Positions 10,760-22,690 of a stretch of DNA of 47,065 nt are shown piece after piece. The number at the start of each line of letters is the position of its first letter. Within the stretch, counting starts at the first letter, position 1. The notes beneath the pieces are model-generated. The model made no database searches and was not told the DNA's origin. It worked only from the letters and a program-made list of their open reading frames with translations. A program made the translations under genes and the position numbers. The stretch lies in NCBI GenBank assembly GCA_020080175.1, contig JAGHQL010000196.1, positions 1 to 47,065 of the forward strand, read 5' to 3'. The stretch comes from Glutinoglossum americanum (taxonomy: Eukaryota; Ascomycota; Geoglossomycetes; Geoglossales; Geoglossaceae).

Positions 10760-13650
10760 CTAGCGAAAACCCAAAACCTTCCGGATGCCGAAACGGCTTT
10801 GGCGTTTTTCAGCCATGGATTCTTTTAGCAGAGCGACTTGGTTGTCCGGTAAGATCTCCCCTAGCAACTCCAGTACTCCAATAGAATCGTCATTAGTCCG
10901 GTGTATGAGGAAGGGGCCGTTAGCCCGGGGTTCGAGGGAGGGACTAAAGAAGGGATTGAGACTCTCGGAATCGTCAATAGTCCAGAATCTGAGGTCGGGA
11001 TTAGCGCCACAATCGGTAAGCATCTTCACCACATCATACCAGTCCTTTGTCGAGCGGGAAGGAGAGCCATGCTTTGTGTTTTCGTAATATAGGCGTACGA
11101 ACAAGCCCCAAACCGTCTGCCCATCGCAGATGTGGACACTTTGGTTTGGGTTAGCGCCCTTCTCCAAAAGTAAACGTACCATGCCGACATCTGGGCTCCC
11201 ATCCTGGTGTGGCAACTGTACCAGGGTTATCATGGCTGGCCGCAGGGCACAATCCAATAAAGGTTGTCCGCCTCCTTCACCTATCCGCTTGGGGTGGTTA
11301 TCCAACTTCTGTCGAACATATAACGTGAGTTTTGCTTGAACTGCTAACCCCAAGAAAGTTTTTTGCCTATACTTTTCGAGTAACCTATCTGCGGGGTCTC
11401 GAGCATTTATCCGGTAAGCCTTGATGCCTTTTATATGCGCCGTGATAACGCGATCCAGCTCATCTAGCAGCCCGACCAAACTCGGAATTCGGCTACTGTG
11501 GTCTGGTTGATGGGCACACCGTATCTCGATCTCCCGAGCGTAATACATAAGCTCACCAACCAAAGAGAACATAAGTTTTAACTCCAACCCAAATCCCCTT
11601 TCCATTGGGAGAGCCTTGGTCAAAGCAAGCATAACTCTACACAGAGACATGCGAGCGTCGAAGTCTGCAGCAACCCCCCCCTTCAATATCTCCTCCATGG
11701 CATTCGTCTGAAGAAAAAAGTCTCTTACTGTCCTATGCAGGAAGTCGACTTTGTACATCAAAAAGGATACCTCAGAAGAGTCAATGTTGACCTCAAGCAA
11801 ATCCCTGCAACGAGCATTCAAGCGCTTCTTCGTCTTTTCGTATATGCTCCTAATCTCAGGATCCTGGTAAGGAATTATCTGGGCTTTAAGTGCGTAATCC
11901 GGATTCTCCCTCTCTTTATCAAGGAATTCAAAAGCCAAGGCTGGGAGCGGCTGCACTGCTTGAATGGTGGTTTGAAAAATCCTAGCGGTCTGTTCTCGAT
12001 AGAATGGATCAATCGCACGAAGCATAAGCCTGAAATAATCCTCCAGATCACCAGGAAAGGAGTCTAGCCTGTCACGCATATCAGAGACATCATCACCTTC
12101 TGCTAACCCCCTCAAAAGGGAGTCAACGACGAGGCGAACCCAGAGAAATACGCCTTGGGCTTTTTTGGCAATACCATGGACAATTTCGCTGCGGCGGGAA
12201 TCCTCGTTTTCGAGGTCTCTGAATCTGCCGTCCCCTTCTAGCTTGCTCTCCACATATCCCATGATGTCGTCTTTGGTGAGGTCCTCCAGTTTGAGTTGTT
12301 GGTTACTTTCACCAAAAGCATCAACGAACGGATTCCAGGGTCGACTGGAAACACAAATTTTGATGGATGGTGATGAGGCCGATTCTTTGAGTAGACGGGC
12401 TAATTCAGTGTGGTCCCCACTATACTCATCCAAGCCATCTATGAAAAAGCAGAGCCTTGCCCATGACAGGGTCTGCTCCGCCAATCGCTTGAAAGCTTCA
12501 AATAGCTCGCTATAGCTCCACGGCGCGGAATCACCATATTCGCTGGCATCCCATCGAACCGAACAGACGCTCGGGATCAAGTTAGGGCATTGCTTGAGGA
12601 CCTGGTATAACAGGGTTTGGAGAAGGCCTTCCTGAGATTTTTGCATCATATTTCCAGCGTTCCAGAAGAAATAGCTTGCAGCAAAGAGTTTGTGTCCTCC
12701 AGCCCAGCTTCGTAGGGCCGCCTTAGTGTTGTAGTGCTCAGACAAGAACCTCAAGAGTGTGGACTTGCCACTACCCGCCTTTCCCCGAACCCAGTATATG
12801 CCATTTCCCGAATACAGCCACTCCCTGAAGTTTATTTGCGGGCTTTTGAAGATCCACTCGAAAGTATCCGCATACGCGTTCTTAATAGCGTCTTGCCGTA
12901 CCTTTATACTTTTGAAGCACAAGCTGTTGAGGATCTCCTGCTGTCTTCTGACCCTCTTCCCTTCCTCAGCAAGTTCCTGGAGTGCTGCCGGTAGTCCATC
13001 CAAGCTGTCCGTGCCACTTCCATTCTCTGCTTGTTTGCGGAGGAAATCAATAAGTTGCGATTTCAAGTCGTCTAGCCCATCCATTGTGTTGGACTCTAGG
13101 CGACTATTCGCTTCTCTAAGGCCTCTGATAGTTGATAGAACGGTGGACTGTTGATTACTATCGTTAGGAGTCAGTACAGACCCCTCATCGGTAAATGGGA
13201 GACGAGCCTCAAGATAGCTATAAGACGGATGCCAATCTGTTCCTGGAATTTTTTCAATCGCTCTTCAAGGTTCTTGATCTTCTTCTGCTTCCTTGCATGA
13301 TTTAGAGCCTGTTTGAAGCTCTTCCATTTTCGATGATATAGACCTTTAACCTTCAAATCGTCCAGGAGCTTGAGTAGTTCATCTGCCAACTCCCCACATG
13401 AGCCAGCGAGCTCCCGAAGTCTAATATCATCAGTAGAAGGTGATTTTGCATGTAAGCTGAGCAGGGTTGTGGAACGGAGGTCACCGGTGAGACGCTTGAG
13501 ATCCACGGTGACTATTTCTAGCTCATGGCCCTCTATGCAAATGCCTTGTGTAGACTTGTAGAGTTCCCAGCCTTCAGAGAACAGCTTGATGCCAAAGTCC
13601 ACAAACTGCACTATGTTACCCGCTAGGCCAAGAGCAGCAAGCTCGGCCAT
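10760..13650 (-). CDS. NLR-B: NACHT NTPase with helical N-terminal domain and degenerate ankyrin tail
   Basis: The CDS has two exons, 13204-13650 and 10760-13147, separated by a 56-base intron (13148-13203, GTCTCC...CAACAG, a weak donor). Splicing joins AILRL to STVLSTIRGL in phase 0 and gives 944 residues. Residues 1-150 form a helical domain (LAALGLAGNIVQFVDFGIKL) of the kind at the N-terminus of many fungal STAND proteins, related in style to SesA/HeLo-like effectors. The NACHT domain has P-loop GKAGSGKST at about 271-279 and Walker B CFFIDGLDEY at about 385-391, followed by SSRPW and a helical region with DFLHRTVRDFF. I remember this NACHT subfamily as carrying a DUF7791-type region. The C-terminal part has only weak ankyrin-like units (MVRLLLEKGANPNQ; VVKMLTDCGANPD). 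The protein is probably cytosolic, a nucleotide-dependent switch for self-assembly. It appears intact. Confidence 0.88.
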
Positions 13651-15492
13651 TGCGCACTCAGAACGGTTCCGGTCTCAATAGTAAGAGTAAGAGAGGCGTG
13701 GGGTTTCAGTCACCGTAGGCTGTAGGTTTCCGGCCACTCCCCCTCAAGATTCTCGTTAACAGCGGTAGCATAAGGCTTTGAGGCTAGGTCGCAAGCGATG
13801 TGGCGCCCCACTAGGACCAGCCCCAGCCTGCCAAATACAGTCACCTGTCACCTGACTCGCTAGCTGCAAGTTGGAGGCTCTGCACATCTAGCTAGATAAC
13901 GACCCCTTCCTTATTACACTCGTACCCGTCTACACTTTACGCCGGCTCTATTGCATCATGGGTGAGACATATTAAGCCAATTTTCCGTCACTAAATGCTA
14001 AAACTGCCGTAAGTGTCCCCCGCCTCTAGTCGATATAGAGTACAGACAAGTTCCAACACAAAGGGAGGCCATGGTGACACCTTGAACGCCCCGGCCCCGT
14101 TGTTGAAGGACGAACGGCCATGGATCCGTGTCGGGCGAACCTCTCCTATAGAACGCCCATATACTTCATCTCAGCCTCAGGGCTCAAATTGCTTGTTCCT
14201 CTACTACCTTTATTTATTCTTTTATTTTATTTCCTATGATTATCGTCAAGATACACACTTCGCTACGGGGAGATCTACATCCCCCTAACTGGGCTTATAA
14301 TAGCGCGTGCGGGTCTAACTGTCTGACTGCCACTTCGCTACTTTTAACGGCTCTCCTGAGATTCGCAAAGAGGGGACCTCACTCGCCAGGTGCCCTTAGG
14401 GGCACAATTCTAATGGCATTATTGAAAGTGGCGTTTAGAAGCGTAGTGGAACTTGTCGTAAGCACAGCCTAAGGAAATCCTTTCAATCTCCCCTAATTAC
14501 TGTATAGATTGATATTGCAGCATTTACCCACAATCACCGGATTGCCCACCCCAGCGTTATGAAGGTTATCCTTGTCTAATCTCCTTCTGTTCCAGGTCGC
14601 TCATTTCATTTGTGCTCAACAATGGGATTATCAGGCTCTTGAGTTTGCATCTTGGGAGGTATCCAGCTTTGGAATCTCAACTTTCCCGTCCATGCAGACA
14701 CAACAGTCTCATCATCCGGAGTGCTACTACCTTCATCGCTATTTGCCTAACCCTTGGCCGCCTAACTAGAAAAATCTACAAAGAAAAGCCCGACTTAAGG
14801 AAAAGCATTCGCTCTTGCTTGCATGTATGCTACGTAGTCCAAAGGAATGTTGCAAAGTGAGGTTAATTAAATTGCCATTACTATTGAAAATAGCTCTCAG
14901 CTCAGCTACTCGTATTCGTATTCCCATGGCAAGTGCCCCAGGTTTACCTGTTAGGAGACCTCCGGTGGAGACCCGGAGGCTCTCCACGTCTATAAAGCCC
15001 AGTTAGTTTCCCATGTATCTCAGCAAGCAATGCAGTCACTCAGCGAACCTACAGAAATTACAACAAGAATGAGCGTATCTAGATGCTCCTGTGTTTCTAG
15101 GACGCCAGGGCATGACTTCTTCGTTTTGTACACGATCGGTGCAGTGAAGCAGAAGGAAGCGGAATGTATCATATCTTAAATAGAATTCGCGGCAAGCAGG
15201 TTTCCGAAAATGGAGGTTATTGCCGCCGTTCCTGAGGGCTACCCACTATGATAAGGTTATCCACCTGATCGAACATATATATAATTCATGTCAGATAAGA
15301 TATTTTCCCTCCATTTGTACCTAATGTTCTTAGCCTAGCTATACATCGCAACTAGTGTTGCCCCAGCAAGGTGCGGCGTTGTGGGACGGCCTAAAGGAGC
15401 TGTTGGCTCCAAATAGCTCGTTACATAAGGTAGAATACAAGTGCTGATTCCGCTCAGGAGCGGGTCATCGCATATCATTGAGCCGTGATTTC
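13651..15492. other. Intergenic stretch, 1.8 kb
   Basis: No gene could be supported. The open frames (14013-14288, 14236-14472, 14572-14860 and others) are short, overlap each other and have no motifs. The left end should contain the NLR-B promoter and the right end the NLR-C 3' region. Confidence 0.5.
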
Positions 15493-18400
15493 TTACTCCA
15501 AGGCAACCTTCTCCTCGAAATCAAGTCCCCTATGAAAGACAGCGATCTCGTCTCTACGCGCCAAAACCACAGCACCTTTAGACGAGCACCGAAAAATCAA
15601 ATCGCCGCTGCTATGCCACCCATATGGAATGAAGAAATGTCTCGTGTATGACTTTTCCATCCCAACACCTTCAATGCTTACCGAGCAAATCCAACCGTTA
15701 TGATCAAGGAACAGAAGTGAGGTCTTGTAAACGCCGACTATAGCTTTTATCCCCGCGGCAAGCTGCCCGTAGTCTGCTCGAAATGCTACTACACCAGTCC
15801 CCGAATGTAGTTCAGAGGCAGTCCACACTCGTAGCTGTGACGAACCTCTCCTGCAGCGAGGCGCCGAGAATCTAGCACAGATGCTCTGGCCCTGAGAGCT
15901 AGAAAGAAGTTCTGTCAGTGGCAGCTCGACGTCGTCAATGTCAAGTGATATGCCGTTTGCAGCAGAAATCTCTTCGAGAGAGTTCCAGCTGAATATGCGC
16001 ACTACTGGCCCATCGAACTGAAGCAGATTTGTTCGATCCGAGGGATTATTGATCCATTTCTTTGGCATCTGCCGAGAGGCGGAATCAATTCGTGCTAGGT
16101 GCTGAATCGGCTTCTCGTCTAGGCTGTAGAGGTTTTCCGAAAGCGCAGTTGAAACAAGAAGTTGCTTTCCGTTTGGGCTAAGGAGTATCTGGCGTATAGC
16201 TTGGTCCACCCGGTCATCTATCAGAGGCTCGCTCGTTTTCCATGATCCAGATATTTCTCGCGTTATTTTCCGTGCTGTAAAACGACTAGACACATCCGTA
16301 CTGGCGAGCACGCTTTCCTGGTGGTTCCATTCAAGCAAGGACACAGCGATATTTTTCACTTGACAGTATAGTTCTTGCATCGCTTTTCCAGTCTTCGTAT
16401 CAAACACAACGACCGAACCATTCTCCCGCCCGCAGAACACAAAATCATCGTAATGATGATCCGCAATTGCTGTGATGGTGAGACTGTCATCCCAGAGCTT
16501 AGCACTTACAAGCTGTGCGGCGTTTGGGGCATCGTCGCTACAAGGCTCGCTATAATTATCCTCCAGTTCAACCCGGCGGACAAGGACAGATGGCTCCCAT
16601 ATATTGCAATGAGAGCCCCCGATGTCGAAGAAGCGGAGGCTATTGCTAGAAAAGGCCAAAGCCCTGATGTGGTAATCTTCGGCGGTGATAGAATACATTA
16701 ACCTCAACGTCTCAAAATCATAGAGCTGAATGGTGCCACAGCCATTCTCAGCAGCCAGGGTCTTCCCATCGGGCGAAGCTGCGAGAATTTGAGCACCTGC
16801 ATTTACGGAAGCTTGTTGCTGCTGGCTCCAAGGATCGTATATGACCAGCTCTCCATCCTGATATGAAATGGCAAGGAGATTGATTTCTGGGTTAGGATTA
16901 AACACTAGTGCAGCAATGCGAGGCTCAAGAGGCGAGCTCGTCGTTAACTTAGACACCTGGCCCAAAAAAGACATGTCCTCCAGATCCCAAAGAGCGATGG
17001 GGCGCTGACGATATCCTATGGCTAAGATGTTGAGTTCTGTAGAGAATTGAGCCTGCCACGGCGGACGCTTATAATCTTGCTGCTCATCGTCAGGATCCCA
17101 AAATAGACAAATATCCAAGGCTGCACCATCTGACATGTTCCACCGAGCAATGTGATTGGAAGTTGTCGCCATCATTAAGATCGAATCATTCTCGTTAAAA
17201 CTGAGTGAGAGCGGGACGACGCGTATGTCAATTGTCCAAATGAGCGTCCTAGTGACCGCGTTCCATAGCTTGACGATTTTCCGCCCGCTAGATGCTAGGA
17301 AAGTATTTATATTAGCGAATTCTAAAAACCGAACCGGCTGTCCGTGATTCAACGTTCCCGTTTCCTGGCAGGTAGCGTCGTCGTAAAGCACTATATTGCC
17401 ACTCGACAAACCCACAGCAAATCGGCTGTCCCGACAGGCAACGGACAATGCCTGGTCTTCGGGGAATGTAATGCACGACAGACGGTCGTCCCAATCTTGC
17501 TCTGAGACGCCCACAACCTTGACACTACGAGGGTAATCCTTGAAGCTCTTATGAAGGACAGATCCGGGTGGGCACACTGGCGGTATCAAGAAGTGAATAG
17601 AGGCAGGAGAACTGAGGAGACACTTTCCAAACGCAGCAATGATATGAACAAGATCATCCGACCAGGCTTCAACAGCTTGTACCTCCTTGCCTAATGGCGA
17701 TCGATACTTTGCTCGCCGCTTCAGATACACTTTGAGGTTCTTCGCTGTTTGGTAGAGGAAATAAAGGTTTTCTCCTCGTGCGATGAGTTCGATCCAGGTT
17801 AAAACATTGGTCTTGAAGAATCTGTCAAGGAGGACCAACTGGGTATCAATCGAGGACGACGACCGAGCGATATGTTCAGAGAAATACTGAGTTGCATACT
17901 CGGCAAACAATGATCGCTTGATAGGGCGTCGTGCTGTATTCCCCTTTCGGTATCGTCGGAGAGATTTCATCTCGTCGCTCAGGAGATATTCGAGGCATAT
18001 CTCAGCAAGCCGCGAGTGCTCTGCCGCTTTGTTGATAGCGAACTCGGATTCAAGCTCTCCGCTAATCAGAAAAGTCCTCACAGTCTGGTGGACGACTTGG
18101 ACCCTCGACTGGCTGTCGATGTGTACTAGGTTTCCGCAAACAGATTCGACCGACTTGTCTAAGCGCGGCAAAGTCTCACTAACGTCTAGCCGCAGCGCTT
18201 CCTTCAGTTCTTCTGTCGTAAGTGGCCTAGCGACGCACACTGTCCATCTCAAAATCGCCTTAGCAAGTTCTTTGTTTCGGGGCACCTTTGCCATTCCATC
18301 CAATATGTGATTATACAACTCATCCATCCCCGTTGGAACGCTCTTGAGGACTTTTCGAATTTGCTCATCGCTATGTGTCATCTCCAGCTCTTTCAAAACG

Positions 18401-20525
18401 AGTGCAACCCAGAGAAAGCACCCATTTGACTTTTCGAGAATCTCATCAATAAGTTCCTGACAAGCTACCTCGCTATCAACCGGAAGGAAACGTGTATTTG
18501 CTTGAAGGAAAAGCCGAATATCGCCGAGCGAACTCTCAGCCGTTATCCGCTTGGCGAATACGGGGATCTTCTCTTGCATGAACAGCCTTTCTATCGAATC
18601 TAATGAACGGCTTGTAACAAAGACCCTTAACGGGAATCTCTTCTCGACTTTTGAGAGCATTTGAAACAAGCTACTGGAGCCCCGGCATTCATCTAGAGCA
18701 TCGATCACCCAATAATGTGGTTGATGCATCTCGGTTCGGAAAATTCGGGCCAAGAAAATCGTTCGCCAGATCACTCTCTCATCATCTTTATCAAACGATT
18801 CGCCCTCGCTCTGCATCGATAGAAGTTCTCGTCGAACTCTTAGATTCACAAATGCCATTTGATATGCAAGTGATCGGAGCAGTTCCGAAATGCGAGATTT
18901 CTTCGTATCGCCACGCTTAAAGAAGTAGTAACTACAATTGCAGTTGCTTCGTTCGAGATACTTGATAACGTGACCTGCGATGACAGACTTTCCAGTAGCT
19001 GCTTTTCCGCTGAGCCAAAAGAACTTTAGTGAAGAGTCGAGCCCCTCCTGCCAGTCAAGAAAATCGGAGCTGCTGGTGATCCATTGACAAGAACCCCCAA
19101 TTTGTTTATCGGTGACACTATCTAGATCGCCCTCCGGTAGTCCTGGTATGCTGAGATACTGTGACAAAATCTTTGCCTGACTGCGATGGTCATTACGTCT
19201 CGAAGCAAATACTGGGATTAGAAGTGTAAGTAATTGACACGAACTAATTAAGGCTAGAAACCTACAATTCTGCTCGCTATTATTGATAGTCGACAGAAAC
19301 GCATTACGCAGCGTCAAGTAATTGCTGTCTGTGACGGCGTCGAACTTGCATACATGGCGGTGATCAGCATTGAGAAGTTGAATATGTTCCCCAGGAAGCC
19401 CTAGGATACTGTGAGATCATGTTAGGAATTGGGAGACACCCGCGGGCGTCTTAAGGTTGGGAATCATCACAGGCCGACCTACCTAAGACTGCCGAATCCT
19501 TTTCTACTATTAACGCATGAACAAATCCAAGATGTGTCTGAGCTCCCTCAAAAAAAGACCATATCTGCAAATTCTGGCATATCTTTCGAAAAGCATCATT
19601 TATGACTTGAATAGCTACAGAGCCCGGCATAATATCCTTAACGTAAGCTTTAGAGCCGTGCAAGACGGAAACCTGGATCAAATTATTTAGGAATTGAGCG
19701 ATACCAGCTCCCCGATGGGGGGTCGCGAGAAAAAAGATACTGTAAAACCGATTGGCTAAGCTTTGAGTATTTTGATCTTGTTTTGCGAGGATATAGGCCT
19801 GTTTCGTAATAGTATCAGTAGCGAGCTCAGCGAAGATTAGATGCTTTCATATCCTCACCTGCTTGATAACGATCCCACCCATGCTATGACCAATAAGTAC
19901 TATGGGAGTCTGCTGCGGTAAGCCGATATACTGCACGAGGTGGGCATTGGCACTCACATCTACGCTTCGCTGTATATGTGGGGAGTTCTGGATATCTCCA
20001 AGCAAGGCTTGGCCAAAGTCGTGGACATTGAGAACGCTCGCTCCTCCCTTTCCCCAGTCCGAGTCATAACCATAACTATGGATCCGGACGTTCTCAAATC
20101 CTGGCTCCATTGGCAGCCATTCTTTGGGCCAAAATAGTGCTGGATTCCCCTCCTTGGTCCATGTCTTGCGCGATCCTCCGCGTAGACCGTGAACCTATAT
20201 CCAAACATCAGTCTAATTGAAAGAAGTTATAAAGGTTGGCTGGCATACGAAGACAAAATCAATGCGCGGCTCTAAGGGCGAATAGAGGAGATTCAGTCCC
20301 AGTGGCCCTCGTACTTCTTCGCTGGACTCACCCCCCCGCCGCGAGAATGAGTTTGGTCGGCGTTCCAGACATGAGGGTCCTGTAGAATTATTCTCGGTTG
20401 GCCGTAGCTTCCGGTCACGATTGAACTGTGAACAATACGCACCTAGTCAGTCTAGATGTAGATACTTGCATCCGTACACAAGTCGCAAGGCAAGCTCAAA
20501 CGAAATTCCTCCTTACCAGTTCCAT
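15493..20525 (-). CDS. NLR-C: alpha/beta-hydrolase - NACHT - WD40-like protein
   Basis: I assemble five exons: 20517-20525, 20249-20425, 19859-20194, 19483-19798 and 15493-19400. All junctions keep frame and give 1581 residues. The introns are 20426-20516, 20195-20248, 19799-19858 and 19401-19482. The first exon codes only Met-Glu-Leu. Residues about 55-300 form a SesB-like lipase/esterase domain: IDFVFVHGLRGGSRKTW, the nucleophile elbow GHSMGG with Ser166, FLATPHRGAG near 198-206, and LNADHRHVCKFD, whose His is a triad candidate. The NACHT domain follows, with P-loop GKAATGKS at about 411-418 and Walker B VIDALDEC at about 511-518. From about residue 930 there are diverged WD40-like blades (KIVKLWNAVTRTLIWTIDI, IALWDLEDM, TIQLYDFETLRL). 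An internal 54-base GT-AG segment around 19213-19266 could also be spliced without changing frame. The hydrolase is likely the effector and the propeller the sensor, by analogy with known fungal NLRs. The gene appears intact. Confidence 0.9.
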
Positions 20526-21375
20526 GAAGATCTCATAAGCTCAAAGTGCCGCGGCGGCCAACTCCCCAAAGCATTTCATAGCAATTCAAGGGAAAGAGAG
20601 CTGCTCAAGCACGGCGCTGAGACTAAGGTGAACCACGTCAGAAGCGCCATCTAAGGAGTACGCCGTCAGGGAACCGCAGCGCTTAAACACCGGATACGGA
20701 AATGTCAGTTTGGGGGCTGGAAAACTTGCTCGGCCGCGTGACAATGCCAAGATTATCACGTGATATCGAAAATAATAGTCACAGGAGGGCCACATCGCTA
20801 CACCGAATCTCGAAATTGTTGTTGCGACCATTGTCCTCAAGCCTCCTTTACTATATCGCTCGCGGAAATTCGTTCCTAAACAAACGGAAACTCGACATAG
20901 GATTAAAGCCTGCACTTACGCTCGTCACAAAACAGCCAGAGAATGCAAAGCTTTCCCGCCCCTATCTCACACCGCTCTTTATTCCTAGAACTCCAGGTTA
21001 TCGATAGCTGGACTGCGCGCCCCATTGTCAAGGACATTACATGGGATACCCCGCCGAAAAACTGATAAGAGATGCCTAGAGCTGCGGAGGGTCTCGAGTG
21101 ATTGGTCAGGACACAATGGCAGGGTTGACTCGCTAATGCGGCAAATGGCCCACCTTATCCACCAATCGCCTCGGTGTCTGGATGCCGCACACACCTAAGG
21201 TTCGAAATATAGTAATCAAGCACCTAATACAGGTCGGCACTCAACATAAGCGCTCGTGACAGCATGCGTTATTTTCCTGTGGACCCGCTGCCCCACACCC
21301 ATTATATAACCATGGAGATGCCAGCCTAAATTATGTGAAATAGACATAGCGCATCAAAGCACTATAGAACTAAAT
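20526..21375. other. Divergent intergenic region between NLR-C and the fructosamine-kinase gene
   Basis: This 850-base stretch separates two divergently transcribed genes and should contain both promoters. Short frames on both strands (20586-20915 and 20702-21007) overlap each other and have no motif, so they are not annotated. Confidence 0.5.
21301..21310 (+). promoter_or_regulatory. Possible TATA element of the fructosamine-kinase gene
   Basis: The string attatataac lies about 67 bases upstream of the ATG at 21376, a reasonable distance for a fungal TATA box with a short leader. No transcript data are available and the assignment rests only on sequence and position. Confidence 0.3.
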
Positions 21376-22690
21376 ATGAGCGACGCAGGAACTCAGAAGG
21401 GCAAATCAGTGGAGAAGGGGTTTGATCTTGATGACCATGTACTAGCTAGTGAGTATCCGAGGCAAAGTTTAAATAGCGGCTTGTGGGCGGTGTGGGCCAA
21501 AGCGTCCGGTATGTCAGGTCGAGCTAACAATCACCTTAGAGTTACCACCGGGGACAAAAGTCTTGTCCATTGCTCCACATGGAGCAAGTCTTTGGGTTCA
21601 AACCGTGCGAATCGACACCCGTTTGCCCGATGGCACCATAAAGATATACTTCAAAAAAGTAGGGCTTTCCAGTTATCTTACTCACACCGGACATACCCCC
21701 GAGTCACAAAGGCGGCTCTTGCGATCAAAAGATATAGTCTTCGATCATTCACAAGCTCGATTTTACTATACATCGAGCCTATCTCGACCCTTCCTATCCA
21801 GCATGCTGAACAACCCCTCCCTCCACGGCGGCATCGGCTAACGACAAACTCGATATAGGGCGGATCGGGGGAAAGAGGCCGTATGATGATGGAAGGTACA
21901 TTCGAATCCGAGACCGCTTTCTACTCTTTTGCTCCTAAAAACGTTCCAAAACCCGTTGGGTGGGGAACCTACAAGTCGGACACGAACAGCCACTTCTACA
22001 TATGTGACTTCCAAGACATGATCGAGGACCTCCCGGACATCCGTAAGTTTCCCGCGTTGATGGCAAGAATTCATCTAGACAGCATGGGCAAATCCCCAAC
22101 CGGTAAATTCGGGTTTCATGTCACTACACACCTTGCCAACATCCCGAATGACAACTCCTGGCGCGATACATGGGAAGAGTGGTACTCGGCTGCTATCCGG
22201 CGTATGCTGGAATTGGAAGAGAAGTCTCGAGGCTCAGACCCAGAACTAACGGAGATCTCAAAGGGCCTACTAGAGAAAGTGATACCGCGCCTACTCCGAC
22301 CCTTGCAGACCGGTGGCCGGGAGATCAAACCGTGCCTCATCCATTCAGATTTGTGGCCCGGTAACGTGATGCCTGATGCTGAGACAGAAGAACCAATCAT
22401 CTTTGATTCATGCGCTTTTTGGGGCCACAATGAGGGTTTGCTTCTCCCCCGCTCTACTTCCACCGGTAACCGTTCTATGCTGATGTCTGTTTACGACAGC
22501 CGATCTTGGTACCTGGCGAAGTCCAAGATACAGATTAGGCAAGCCGTATATCAAAGAGTACCTCAAGCACATACCTGTCTCGGCCCCTGTTGAGGATTTC
22601 GACGATCGCAATGCCTTATACGCTATGTATGTGACCGCACAGTACCTCCGCCATATCGTGAACCACACCGGCTTTGCTGATCCAACATAA
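21376..22690 (+). CDS. Fructosamine-3-kinase family protein (ketosamine kinase-like)
   Basis: Four exons (21376-21448, 21540-21658, 21859-22435 and 22500-22690) give an open frame of 319 residues, close to the normal family size. The introns are 21449-21539 (GTGAGT...CTTAG with GAGCTAAC upstream), 21659-21858 (GTAGGG...TATAG, long at 200 bases) and 22436-22499 (GTTTGC...GACAG). Family features seen are LPPGTKVLSIAPHGASLW, RGRMMMEGTFESE, NVPKPVGWGTYKSD, SMGKSPTGKFGFH, the catalytic loop CLIHSDLWPGNVMPD, the metal-binding IIFDSCAFWGHNEADLG and C-terminal RNALYAMY. The family belongs to the aminoglycoside-phosphotransferase kinase fold and phosphorylates sugar-amine adducts on proteins, aiding their repair. 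Whether this fungal protein has that substrate is unknown. The gene is convergent with the MFS gene across an AT-rich block. It appears intact; the second intron is the least certain. Confidence 0.9.
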
